Of a stretch of 64,000 nt of DNA, positions 29,091 through 41,951 are shown in pieces. Each line of letters begins with the position of its first letter. Within the stretch, counting starts at the first letter, position 1. The position numbers were made by a program, and so were the translations under genes. Under the pieces are notes generated by a model. It was not told the origin of the DNA. It saw only the letters and a list, made by a program, of their open reading frames with translations, and did no database searches. The stretch is from Arthrobacter sp. EM1 (GTDB lineage: Bacteria > Actinomycetota > Actinomycetes > Actinomycetales > Micrococcaceae), in contig NZ_CP124836.1 in NCBI RefSeq assembly GCF_029964055.1, positions 248,001 to 312,000 on the forward strand. Reading direction: 5' to 3'.

Positions 29091-29129
29091 GCAAAAAGCC
29101 CGGAATCCTCATGATTCCGGGCTTTTTGC
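29091..29129 (+). terminator. Rho-independent terminator after glgB
   Basis: GCAAAAAGCCCGGAATC (29091-29107) pairs perfectly with 29113-29129 around the loop CTCAT; the 3' arm ends in CTTTTTGC. It closes the glgE operon ahead of the rRNA promoters. Confidence 0.88.
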
Positions 29130-29159
29130 TGCCCTGTAGGTAGTGGCCTGCGGCCGCCT

Positions 29160-29188
29160 TTGGCACCAGTGAAAAGTGGTGGTAGAGT
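29160..29188 (+). promoter_or_regulatory. rrn promoter candidate P1
   Basis: TTGGCA at 29160-29165 and TAGAGT at 29183-29188 are separated by 17 bases, about 345 bases before the 16S gene. The match to a housekeeping sigma promoter is moderate. Confidence 0.5.
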
Positions 29189-29268
29189 TGTTTTCCGCGC
29201 TGCTCCCCGGAGTTGATCCGCCACCAAGACCCAGATGCTTCACGGTAAAACTGAGTCGGACTGGCGAT

Positions 29269-29297
29269 TTGACAAGGGTGAAGTGGCCCGGTAAGTT
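29269..29297 (+). promoter_or_regulatory. rrn promoter candidate P2
   Basis: A perfect TTGACA at 29269-29274 is 17 bases from TAAGTT at 29292-29297. The position, about 235 bases before 16S and upstream of the TTGTTTGAGAAC leader element, fits the main rRNA promoter. CarD may act here, by analogy with mycobacteria. Confidence 0.65.
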
Positions 29298-29532
29298 TGA
29301 AAAGTTGCTCCGGAGCGATCCATGGCTGTTTTGGTTGTGGTGGTGCCGGGTGTGTCTGTTGTTTGAGAACTCAATAGTGTGCCAAGTTTGTTGATACCAA
29401 TTTATTGTATTGAATTGGTTGAATTGATCAGGTCCGCCACCCCGTGGTGTGGTCTGGTTTTTACAGCTGGTTTCAAATTTTGTGCAGCTGATGCGTCCCG
29501 TTTTCCCGGGGGTGTTGGTTGTGTCTGTTTTA
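29298..29532 (+). other. rRNA leader with antitermination-like box and 16S processing arm
   Basis: TTGTTTGAGAAC at 29359-29370 recurs in the 16S-23S spacer and resembles the conserved actinobacterial leader/boxA region. AGTGTGCCAA at 29376-29385 is the exact complement of TTGGCACACT at 31272-31281, so the two form the base of the long stem that brackets 16S rRNA for RNase III cleavage. I see no gene in this leader. Confidence 0.65.
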
Positions 29533-34705
<5,173 letters not shown>

Positions 34706-34912
34706 CACACCACCTGGACAAACCAATCCTTCAAAAGAGGTTTGCCCATCAAGGGTGGTACAAAGATAACAAGACTGCTTGCGTCCACTATGTGGTTCCC
34801 AACCAACAAACCCGTTGCGTGAGGAACAAAAACACAACAACACAACAACACCACAGTTGTAACCACAGATTTCCCACCACCACGCCCAGGCGCGGAACGG
34901 TGCGGACACAAA
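34706..34912 (+). other. 23S-5S spacer with 23S processing arm
   Basis: Positions 34771-34803 are complementary to 31429-31462 in the first spacer, including 13 perfect base pairs (GCGTCCACTATGT, 34781-34793). Together they form the stalk bracketing 23S rRNA. An A/C-rich stretch follows. No gene is seen. Confidence 0.7.
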
Positions 34913-35031
34913 GTTACGGCGGTCATAGCGTGGGGGAAACGCCCGGTCCCATTCCGAACCCGGAAGCTAAGACCCACAGCGCCGATGGTACTGCACCCGG
35001 GAGGGTGTGGGAGAGTAGGTCACCGCCGGAA
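34913..35031 (+). rRNA. rrf: 5S ribosomal RNA
   Basis: About 119 bases from GTTACGGCGGTCATAGCG to TAGGTCACCGCCGGAAC. The ends pair (ACGGCGGT with ACCGCCG), and the CCCGGTCCCATTCCGAACC loop is typical of 5S rRNA. Confidence 0.95.
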
Positions 35032-35047
35032 CATCATTACACGGTCG

Positions 35048-35074
35048 AGGACCCCCAACCACGTTGGGGGTCCT
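35048..35074 (+). terminator. rrn operon terminator
   Basis: AGGACCCCCAAC (35048-35059) pairs with GTTGGGGGTCCT (35063-35074) across a three-base loop, just after 5S. The run after it is CCCGCATTT, so the T-tract is short. Confidence 0.8.
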
Positions 35075-35173
35075 CCCGCATTTAACACCCCACCCAAAAA
35101 CACCCCCACCCACACCGGGAACATTGGTGCCCGCAGGCCGGCCGGCAGGGGTCCGAGGGTAGAGTTGGTGCCC

Positions 35174-35674
35174 ATGGATAACCTCTTCAGCCACGCCGCC
35201 GCGGACGCCACCGGGACCGCGGAGCAGGAAACGTCAGGCGGCTTCGATCCCGTCGTCTTTACCGTTATTGTCCCCGGCGCAGTCGCCCGAGCCTTTGTTG
35301 GTTTCACCGAGCACACGCACCTTTGGTGGCCGCTGGAAAACCACGGCGTATTTGGCGCTGGCTCCTATGTGGAGTTTGAGGAGAACCTCATCCTGGAGTC
35401 CGCTGACGACGGCAGGACGGCCGTCTGGGGTTCCATCGATGACTGGCAGCCACCCATGTCCTTCCACGCCAGCTGGCACCCCGGGTCATCGGCGGTTTGG
35501 TCAACGGAACTGCGAGTCGCGTTCCGGGCAGTGGAAGACGGAACGGAGGTTCGGCTCGTGCACGGCGGCTGGGAAGGAGCCGAGGACCCGGCCGCAACAC
35601 GCTTGGATTGTGCAGCTGGTTGGCCTGAAGTCCTGGACCGGTTTGTGCGCTTTATGGGTGGCGCCGACGCTTGA
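35174..35674 (+). CDS. SRPBCC-family protein (START/AHSA1-like fold)
   Basis: This 166-residue protein is placed in the SRPBCC superfamily of ligand-binding helix-grip folds from its overall pattern: VFTVIVPGAVARAFVGFTEHTHLWWPLENHGVFGAGSYVEFEEN, then WGSIDDWQPPMSFHASWHPG and EVRLVHGGWEG near the end. These match activator-of-Hsp90-like proteins often annotated as polyketide cyclase or ATPase. The ligand is unknown. The start is ATG 35174; a GTG two codons upstream is possible. The gene stands alone between the rrn terminator and the convergent lacI-type gene. Confidence 0.75.
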   Translation: MDNLFSHAAADATGTAEQETSGGFDPVVFTVIVPGAVARAFVGFTEHTHLWWPLENHGVFGAGSYVEFEENLILESADDGRTAVWGSIDDWQPPMSFHASWHPGSSAVWSTELRVAFRAVEDGTEVRLVHGGWEGAEDPAATRLDCAAGWPEVLDRFVRFMGGADA

Positions 35675-35756
35675 GTAGCCGGGTTGCCTGACCCAACCGC
35701 TTGGTCATGGGCGACGTAGCCGGGCGGAACGCGGCAGCCGGGCCGAGGACCGTGTG

Positions 35757-36824
35757 CTAACGCTGTGGCTCCGTGTTGCCGGGCGGGACGGCGGTGCTTG
35801 AACGGATCAGGAGTTTCGTCGGATACTCGGTATCGGCTGCCCCCGCCGCCCCCGCCGCCCCGGCTGCCCCCGCCGCGCCGGCGCCCCCGGCGCCGTCGAG
35901 CCCTTCCAGCAGGAGCCCGACCGCCAGTGCACCTTGGCCACGCGCATCCTGGTCGATCGTCGTGAGCCCAAAGACCTCACCGAGTTCGTGGCCGTCAATG
36001 CCGATCACGGAGAGGTCGTGTGGCACACTCAGGCCGAAGTCGCGGGCGGCAAGAATCGTGCCGATCGCCATTTCGTCGGACGCCGCGAATACCGCTGTCG
36101 GCCGGTCCGCCGAACCCCCAAGCAACTGCCGGGCGGTGGTATAGCCTCCCTGAATCGTGAAGTCGGCGGAGACCTGCCACTCCGGCCGGATCGCCAGGCC
36201 CGCGTCCATCATGGCCTTCTGGAAGCCGGCTTGGCGGGTGCCCGGCAAGCGGAAGTCCCGCTCGTAGGCGGAGCCGCCGGTCAGATGGGCGATCTTGGTG
36301 TGGCCGAGCTGGATCAGGTGGCGCGTTGCGGCCTGGGCAATCCCGGCGTCGTCGATCCGGATGGTCGAGGTCCCGGGCAGCGGTCCACCGATCCCGACAA
36401 TGGGCCGGTGGATCGCGAGGAGCTGCTGGATTTCGGCCGCGCTGAGTTTCAGGGAGACCGCGATCACCGCATCCACCCGCTTGCGGAGCAGAAAGTCGTT
36501 CAGCACGCTCTGCCGGCGCTCCTGCCCCACACTGACGTTGTACAGCGTGAGATCGTACCCGGCGTCGAGTAGGGCCGCAGAGACGCCTTCCAACACCGCG
36601 GAAAAGTACCAGCGGTGCACAAACGGAACCACAACGCCGACGTTGTGGTTCCGCCCGGAGGCGAGGCTGGAGGCGTGGTACGAGGGAACGAAACCGAGTT
36701 CGGCCGCGGCAGTCCGGGCGAGTTCACGGCTGCGGGCCGAGACATTGCCTTTGCCGTTCAGGGCCCGCGAAACGGTGGCGATGGAGAGGCCAGCGCGCTC
36801 TGCGACGGCCTTGATACCGGGCAT
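35757..36824 (-). CDS. LacI-family transcriptional regulator
   Basis: This 355-residue repressor starts at ATG 36824 with GGAGAG upstream, two bases after the alpha-glucosidase stop. The N-terminal helix-turn-helix and hinge are clear (IKAVAERAGLSIATVSRALNGKGNVSARSRELARTAAAELGF). The rest is a periplasmic-binding-protein-like sensor domain (VGVVVPFVHRWYF, FAASDEMAIGTILAARDFGL, SVIGIDGHELGEVFGLTTIDQD). A GGAGAAGAAG-type Gly/Ala run of about 20 residues interrupts the C-terminal part and may be a length-variable repeat. It probably senses a sugar linked to the alpha-glucosidase upstream and binds the two operators beyond that gene. Confidence 0.9.
   Translation of the reverse strand: MPGIKAVAERAGLSIATVSRALNGKGNVSARSRELARTAAAELGFVPSYHASSLASGRNHNVGVVVPFVHRWYFSAVLEGVSAALLDAGYDLTLYNVSVGQERRQSVLNDFLLRKRVDAVIAVSLKLSAAEIQQLLAIHRPIVGIGGPLPGTSTIRIDDAGIAQAATRHLIQLGHTKIAHLTGGSAYERDFRLPGTRQAGFQKAMMDAGLAIRPEWQVSADFTIQGGYTTARQLLGGSADRPTAVFAASDEMAIGTILAARDFGLSVPHDLSVIGIDGHELGEVFGLTTIDQDARGQGALAVGLLLEGLDGAGGAGAAGAAGAAGAAGAADTEYPTKLLIRSSTAVPPGNTEPQR
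35838..35900. repeat. Low-complexity GCC/CCC repeat inside lacI-type gene
   Basis: The DNA is an imperfect 9-base GCCGCCCCC-like repeat that codes for a Gly-Ala-Ala tract on the minus strand. It could vary in length by slippage. Confidence 0.7.
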
Positions 36825-36826
36825 TT

Positions 36827-38608
36827 TTAGCTCTCCGCGTCCTCGAGGTTGATTTCCAGCCAAACGGCTTCCCCTGGGCTTAACCGATGCCCGGAGGCAG
36901 GCAGTTCAGCTGACTCCAAGCCGTCCCCCGCTTCGCGCTGGCCGCTGCGGATCAGCACCCGGCCGGCAGGCAGCTCAACCGACTCCCGCCCGGCGTTGAG
37001 CAGCACCAAGGTGGTGCCATTCACGTAGGCCAGGCAGGTGTCGGTACACCAGGCCTCTGCCCAGGCGAGCGATCCCCGTCCGAGCCCCAGTGCGCGGCGT
37101 TCGGCCAGCATACGCCGGTAGAGGTTCAGGTGCGAGGCCGGGGAGGCGGCTTGCGCATCTCGCGCCAGTCCCGCGAAGCTCTCGGGCTGCGGAAGCCAGG
37201 GGGCTGCTCCGTCGCCGAAGCCGGCGTGAGGCTCTGCGGTCCGCCACGGCAGCGGCACCCGGCAGCCATCCCGTCCCAGCCTTTCGCCGCCGGTGCGGGC
37301 AAACGTAGGGTCCTGCCGCTGGTTGTCCGGGATGTTGATCCCGTCCGGCAGGCCGAGCTCTTCGCCTTGGTAGAGGTAGGCGCCGCCCGGCAGCCCGAGC
37401 ATAAACATAGAGGCTGCCGCGGCCCGGGAACGGCCCAGGACCTCGTCCGGCTGCGGATCAAAGCTGCCGATCCCGTCGCCGTCGCGGGGCGCATGGCCGT
37501 CGTAGCCGAAGCGGGTGGCGTGCCGGACCACATCGTGGTTGGAGAGTACCCAGGTGCTGGGAGCGCCGACAGAGTCCAGCGCGGTCAGGGACTCGGTAAT
37601 GATGCCGCGCATGCGGTGGACGTCCAGGCCGGCGTGCAGATACGGGAAATTGAATGCCTGGTGCATCTCGTCCGGCCGGACCCAGTCGGCCAGCCGCGGC
37701 AGCGGGTCCACGTTCGCTTCGGCGCAGAGGATGCGATCCGGTCCGTATTCGGACAGGATCTGCCGCCATCTGCGGTAGATGTTGTGGAGGGCTGGCTGGC
37801 CGAACATCGGGGCATCGTGTCCGGGATAGCCGTCGCAGCTGTTGCCGTCGGCGCGGCCGCCCCATTCCGGCAGGCCCGGTGCTTTCACCAGGGCATGGGC
37901 AACGTCAACCCGGAAGCCGGCCACTCCGCGGTCCAGCCAGAAGCGCAGCACACGTTCGAATTCCTCATGCACGGCGTCATTGTCCCAGTTGAAGTCCGGC
38001 TGGGAGGTATCGAACAAGTGCAGGTACCACTGCCCCGGGGTGCCGTCCGGTTCCGTGATCCGGCTCCAGGCGGGCCCGCCGAAGTGGGACTGCCAGTTGT
38101 TCGGCGGTTCTTCGCCGAATGTTCCGAGGCCGTCACGGAAGATGAAATGGTCCCGTTCCGGGCTGCCGGCGGAGGCTGCCAGGGCGGCCTGGAAGGCAAC
38201 GTGCTGGTCTGAGCAGTGGTTGGGCACCAGATCGACGATCATTCGCAGGCCAAGCCGCGTCGCCTCTGCCATCATGGCATTGAAGTCAGCCAGCGTGCCG
38301 AAAAGGGGATCAACGTCGCAGTAGTCACTGACGTCGTAACCGGCATCACGCTGTGGGGAGCGGTAAAACGGCGAAAGCCAAACGGCGTCGATGTCCAGAT
38401 CAGCCAACTTGGGAAGTTCCGCGGTAATCCCGGCGAGGTCGCCGATGCCATCGCCGTTCAGGTCCCGGAAGGATCGCGGGTACACCTGGTAGATGACGGC
38501 CGAGCGCCACCATCCGGGGACAAGATCTTCGGGGTGTACCGGCGTCAAAGGGCCGGTCAGGGTCCCGGCCAGTTCGGCGGGGGCTGCGAGTGCTGAATCA
38601 ACGGACAT
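36827..38608 (-). CDS. GH13 alpha-glucosidase (oligo-1,6-glucosidase/alpha-amylase family)
   Basis: This 593-residue cytoplasmic GH13 enzyme is of the alpha-glucosidase type. WWRSAVIYQVYPRSFRDLNGDGIGDLAGI is the classic N-terminal barrel start. MIVDLVPNHCSDQH, nucleophile Asp235 in GFRVDVAHAL, acid/base Glu297 in ILCAEANVDP and Asp359 in LSNHDVVRH are all intact. It lacks a signal peptide, so it should act on imported maltose, isomaltose or related oligosaccharides. Its own LacI regulator follows by two bases, and a LacI-type operator is 32 bases before its start. Substrate linkage preference cannot be read from sequence. Confidence 0.9.
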   Translation of the reverse strand: MSVDSALAAPAELAGTLTGPLTPVHPEDLVPGWWRSAVIYQVYPRSFRDLNGDGIGDLAGITAELPKLADLDIDAVWLSPFYRSPQRDAGYDVSDYCDVDPLFGTLADFNAMMAEATRLGLRMIVDLVPNHCSDQHVAFQAALAASAGSPERDHFIFRDGLGTFGEEPPNNWQSHFGGPAWSRITEPDGTPGQWYLHLFDTSQPDFNWDNDAVHEEFERVLRFWLDRGVAGFRVDVAHALVKAPGLPEWGGRADGNSCDGYPGHDAPMFGQPALHNIYRRWRQILSEYGPDRILCAEANVDPLPRLADWVRPDEMHQAFNFPYLHAGLDVHRMRGIITESLTALDSVGAPSTWVLSNHDVVRHATRFGYDGHAPRDGDGIGSFDPQPDEVLGRSRAAAASMFMLGLPGGAYLYQGEELGLPDGINIPDNQRQDPTFARTGGERLGRDGCRVPLPWRTAEPHAGFGDGAAPWLPQPESFAGLARDAQAASPASHLNLYRRMLAERRALGLGRGSLAWAEAWCTDTCLAYVNGTTLVLLNAGRESVELPAGRVLIRSGQREAGDGLESAELPASGHRLSPGEAVWLEINLEDAES

Positions 38609-38639
38609 GCCGGTAATAGTAGGGGCGGCACGGGCGAAA

Positions 38640-38653
38640 TGAAAACGCTTCCA
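38640..38653. promoter_or_regulatory. LacI-type operator upstream of alpha-glucosidase
   Basis: TGAAAACGCTTCCA matches the LacI-family operator pattern TGWAANCGNTNWCA with one mismatch. It is 32 bases before the alpha-glucosidase start, where a repressor would block transcription. Confidence 0.65.
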
Positions 38654-38793
38654 GCCGGAAGCCGGGCGGTCTCTGCTGCGGTTGCGGGAGGGCGCACTAG
38701 CTCGATATACCCCTCAGGGCGCTGAACTGCGGTTTTGCGCTCTGGGTGGGATCTTTCTGACTCGGTCGTCGCCGACCCGGTACCCGCCGGTAT

Positions 38794-38813
38794 TGTGACG
38801 TTCCTTAGTCACA
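38794..38813. promoter_or_regulatory. Inverted repeat TGTGAC-N8-GTCACA
   Basis: The two six-base arms are perfect. The spacing (TGTGA-N10-TCACA) is wider than a Crp site, so a GntR-, Fnr/Crp- or other dimeric regulator is possible. It lies about 145 bases before the FAD-linked oxidase gene. Confidence 0.4.
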
Positions 38814-38826
38814 GAACGACGAAGTG

Positions 38827-38840
38827 TGGAAGCGCTTGCA
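38827..38840. promoter_or_regulatory. Second LacI-type operator
   Basis: TGGAAGCGCTTGCA is a near-perfect palindrome around GCGC, in the LacI-family pattern. It is 187 bases from the first operator and 115 bases before the oxidase start, so it could form a repression loop or control the oxidase gene. Confidence 0.6.
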
Positions 38841-38955
38841 GATCAATGGTGGGTGGAGACGACCCGGCGGAACTTTGGCCAGTGCGCTCCGGCCCCCGGG
38901 GTCGCCTGAACCCGCGGCTTAGACTGAAGGCTGGAATCGACGAACTGGAGACCGC

Positions 38956-40320
38956 ATGAGCATCATTGACGAGCTCACTTCTGCCTTGGGCGCCAAAGTG
39001 GCCCTGGATGACACCACGTTGGCCGGCTATGCAGTGGATCAGGGACCCGTGCTGGAATATCAGCTGCCGCTGGCCGTCGTTCGAGCCGAATCCGTCGAAG
39101 ACGTTCAGGACGCCGTCCGGGCTTGCGCCGCCCTCGGCATCCCGCTCGTGGCCCGCGGCGCAGGGACCGGTGTTTCCGGCGGTGCGCACGCCACCAAGGG
39201 CTGCGTCGTGCTCAGCCTGGAAAAAATGAACCGCATCCTGGACCTTAATCCCGACGACGAGACGGCCGTCGTCGAACCCGGGGTCATCAACGCAGACCTC
39301 AACACCGCGGCAGCAGTCCACGGGCTGATGTACGCGCCGGACCCTGCCAGCTTCAAAATGTCGACAATCGGCGGCAACGTCGCCACAAACGCCGGCGGGC
39401 TGCGCTGCGCCAAATACGGGGTCACGCGTGACTCCGTGCTCGCGCTCGACGTTGTGCTGGCGGACGGCTCGCTCATCCACACCGGCCATCAGACGTTCAA
39501 GGGCGTCGCCGGCTACGACCTGACCGGGCTGTTTGTCGGCTCGGAGGGGACGCTGGGAATTGTTGTTGGCATCACCGTCCGGCTCAAGTACCTCCCGCTG
39601 GACGTGCACACGATCGCCGCCTTCTATCCGGACTTCCGCAGCGCCGCTGCGGGTGTCCTCGCCGTGGGTAAGGCACGCATCCAGCCGGCCATTATGGAGC
39701 TGCTGGACAGCGGAACCCTGGCCCAGCTCGATGCGGTCCACGGCTCGGACCTTTCCTCCCGGGGCCGGTCCCTGCTGCTGATCCAGACCGACGGGTTCGG
39801 CGCAACGGCGGAAGCTGCCGCCATCCGGCCGGTTCTCGCTTCCGGAGGTGCCATCGTGACGATGGAAGCCAGCGCCGAGGCGGAGCAGCTGGTGGACTTG
39901 CGGCGCAACAGCCGCGGAGTGGAGGTCGACGACGAATACCGCGTGGGTGAGGACGTCGCCGTCCCGCGCTCACGGCTGGTTGACTACGTGGAAGCCCTGG
40001 AATCCATGGCGGTGGCACACCGGGTCAAGCTGAAGGTGGTGGCGCACGCCGGCGACGGCAACCTGCACCCCACCTTCTGGGTGGAGCGGGCGGAGGGGGC
40101 CGTGAACGCCGACGCCATGAAGCGGCTCGGAGCGGCCCTGGATGAATCCATCACGGTGGCACTTGCCATCGGCGGCACCATTACCGGTGAACACGGGATC
40201 GGCCAGTACAAGCGGCGTTGGCTGGGCCTGGAACAGAAGGAGCCCGTCCGTGAACTGCAACGCAGGATCAAGGAGCTGTTCGACCCGGCCGGCATCCTGA
40301 ACCCGGGCAAGGCAATTTAG
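38956..40320 (+). CDS. FAD-linked oxidase (glycolate oxidase/D-lactate dehydrogenase-like)
   Basis: This 454-residue flavoprotein has an FAD_binding_4 domain with PLVARGAGTGVSGGAHA and DPASFKMSTIGGNVATNAGG, the PP-loop contacts to FAD, followed by KGVAGYDLTGLFVGSEGTLGIV. The C-terminal oxidase domain includes HAGDGNLHPTFWV and GGTITGEHGIGQYKRRWL, with the His residues expected at the 2-hydroxyacid site. The family includes GlcD, D-lactate and D-2-hydroxyglutarate dehydrogenases; the substrate is open. No GlcE or GlcF partner gene is adjacent, so it is probably a stand-alone D-lactate dehydrogenase type. The start is ATG 38956 with CTGGAG upstream. Confidence 0.88.
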   Translation: MSIIDELTSALGAKVALDDTTLAGYAVDQGPVLEYQLPLAVVRAESVEDVQDAVRACAALGIPLVARGAGTGVSGGAHATKGCVVLSLEKMNRILDLNPDDETAVVEPGVINADLNTAAAVHGLMYAPDPASFKMSTIGGNVATNAGGLRCAKYGVTRDSVLALDVVLADGSLIHTGHQTFKGVAGYDLTGLFVGSEGTLGIVVGITVRLKYLPLDVHTIAAFYPDFRSAAAGVLAVGKARIQPAIMELLDSGTLAQLDAVHGSDLSSRGRSLLLIQTDGFGATAEAAAIRPVLASGGAIVTMEASAEAEQLVDLRRNSRGVEVDDEYRVGEDVAVPRSRLVDYVEALESMAVAHRVKLKVVAHAGDGNLHPTFWVERAEGAVNADAMKRLGAALDESITVALAIGGTITGEHGIGQYKRRWLGLEQKEPVRELQRRIKELFDPAGILNPGKAI

Positions 40321-40345
40321 CACATACGTGCCACAAGGCGTACCG

Positions 40346-40411
40346 CCCAACTGACTAGCAGCTAAGGCCGTTTTGAGCGCTGAAAACGACGTTTACTGCA
40401 AGCTAGTTGGG
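40346..40411. repeat. 66-bp imperfect palindromic element between convergent genes
   Basis: Both halves (33 bases each) start from CCCAACT and read inward to the core CGTTTTGAGCGCTGAAAACG (40369-40388). The core and outer arms share one axis, and 25 of 33 positions pair. It lies between the FAD oxidase and DUF4032 stops. It could act as a bidirectional terminator or belong to a repeated (REP-like) element family; only one copy is seen here. Confidence 0.75.
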
Positions 40412-40427
40412 TGTGGGACGGCGGGTG

Positions 40428-41843
40428 TTAGTCCTCGGAATCGTCGGCGCCGTAGCGGGATTCCTCCGTTTCGATCTCCAGTATCTTGAGCAGCTCCGTG
40501 TCCGGGTTTAGCATAATGGCCGCTTCGTCCCGGCGGTGCCGGAGTTCGGACTCAATGTAGGACTGCACGGCTTCAGCCAGCGGGATGTACCGGTTCTCCT
40601 TCTCCGACATGTACCAGCGGTGCTCCAGGATCTCGTGCACTGCCTCGGCCGGCTCCAGCTTCCCGGACAGGTCCCGGGGGATGGAGCGGACAATAGGTTC
40701 GAAGATCTGGCTGACCCACAGGTGCGCGCTGTATTCCTCGTCCATTCCGGGATTGTTGTCGGCGCGGAAGGAATCCATGTCGTTCAGGAGCCGCCGGGCC
40801 TGGTTTTCCTGGGCGTCCAGGCCGGTCAAGCGCAGCAGCCGGCGCTGGTGGTGTCCGGCGTCGACCACCTTGGGCTGGAGCTGGATGGTGGAACCGTTCT
40901 GTGTCGTTTTGATCGCGTATTCTTCGACGTCGAACCCCAGCTCGTTGAGCTTACGGATGCGGGCAGCTACCCGCCAGCGTTCGCCGATTTCGAACGATTC
41001 CTTCTCGGTCAGTTCGGTCCAAAGGCGCCGGTAGCTGTCCATGATGAGCTCGCTCGTGGCCACCGGGTCCACCTTCTCCTCGATGAGGCCGCCGTCGAGC
41101 AGATCCATCAGCTCACCGGCGATGTTGACCCTGGCAATCTCCAGATCGTATTCGCGCTGGCCGGTGGACAGATCCGGATACAGCTCGCCGGTCTCAGCGT
41201 CCACCAGGTAGGCGGCGAACGCGCCGGCATCGCGGCGGAAGAGTGTGTTCGAGAGCGAGACATCGCCCCAATAAAACCCGATCAGGTGCAGCCGGACCAG
41301 CAGCAACGCCTGGGCGTCGATGAGGCGGGTGAGTGTGTCCTTGCGGAGCATCTGGGAGAAGAGGGCGCGGTACGGCATGGAGAACTTCAGGTGCCGGGTG
41401 ACCAGCACCGGGTTCAGCGGCCGGCCCTCGGGAGTGGTGCGGCCGGTGATAACGGCGACTGGTTCCACACAGGGGACGTCCAGCCGGGCGAGCTTGCGGA
41501 GCATGTGGTACTCGTGGCGGGCCACGTGCTCCGACGTTTCCTTGATGGCGATCACAGACCCGCCAAGGTGGGCGAAGCGGACAATATGGCGGGAAATGCC
41601 GCGGGGGAGCGCGGCGAGGTATTCGGCCGGCCAATCCTCCAGCGCGATGTGCCATGGCAGGTCCAGTAGCTCCGGTTCGGTGGCCGCGGCGGTGATGCTC
41701 AGCGAACTTGAGGCCACGGCGCCCTTGCTGTCATTGGCGCTGGCGGCTTCAAACCGGGGCAGCTTGCCGACCTGCCCGTAATCGGTAGGTTCGTTGTGCC
41801 ACTGGGCACCGTTTTCCTCGGTGCTTCGGTATTCCTCGGTCAT
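40428..41843 (-). CDS. DUF4032 protein with kinase-like N-terminal half
   Basis: This 471-residue cytoplasmic protein is recognised as DUF4032, common in actinobacteria. Residues about 60-230 look like a bacterial protein-kinase-like/Kdo-kinase fold: GGSVIAIKETSEHVARHEYHMLRKLARL supplies a candidate Lys and Glu, and HLIGFYWGDVSLSNTLFRRD has the GD-x(3)-N pattern of a catalytic loop, followed by YLVDAETGE like a metal-binding DFG-type Asp. The C-terminal DUF4032 half is helical and acidic. Function is unknown. The gene is monocistronic, convergent with the oxidase across the palindrome and upstream of the 59-bp repeat. Confidence 0.8.
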   Translation of the reverse strand: MTEEYRSTEENGAQWHNEPTDYGQVGKLPRFEAASANDSKGAVASSSLSITAAATEPELLDLPWHIALEDWPAEYLAALPRGISRHIVRFAHLGGSVIAIKETSEHVARHEYHMLRKLARLDVPCVEPVAVITGRTTPEGRPLNPVLVTRHLKFSMPYRALFSQMLRKDTLTRLIDAQALLLVRLHLIGFYWGDVSLSNTLFRRDAGAFAAYLVDAETGELYPDLSTGQREYDLEIARVNIAGELMDLLDGGLIEEKVDPVATSELIMDSYRRLWTELTEKESFEIGERWRVAARIRKLNELGFDVEEYAIKTTQNGSTIQLQPKVVDAGHHQRRLLRLTGLDAQENQARRLLNDMDSFRADNNPGMDEEYSAHLWVSQIFEPIVRSIPRDLSGKLEPAEAVHEILEHRWYMSEKENRYIPLAEAVQSYIESELRHRRDEAAIMLNPDTELLKILEIETEESRYGADDSED

Positions 41844-41907
41844 AACCCAATTCTTCCGTACTGAGGGCGCCTACCCTAACGAAGGGGCGTAGCTGCTAGG
41901 TTAACGC

Positions 41908-41944
41908 CCGACGGCGGCCCTCCAGTAGGGAGGACCGCCGTCGG
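41908..41944. terminator. Hairpin upstream of DUF4032 gene and downstream of the sugar ABC ATPase gene
   Basis: CCGACGGCGGCCCTCC (41908-41923) pairs with 41929-41944 with one mismatch and a loop AGTAG. Coming from msiK-type transcription on the minus strand, it would end that transcript before the DUF4032 promoter. Confidence 0.55.
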
Positions 41945-41951
41945 ACATGCG

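Noticed and set aside
34978..35173. Minus-strand ORF over the 5S terminator region
   Set aside because: It is an accidental open frame through the 5S end and the terminator hairpin.
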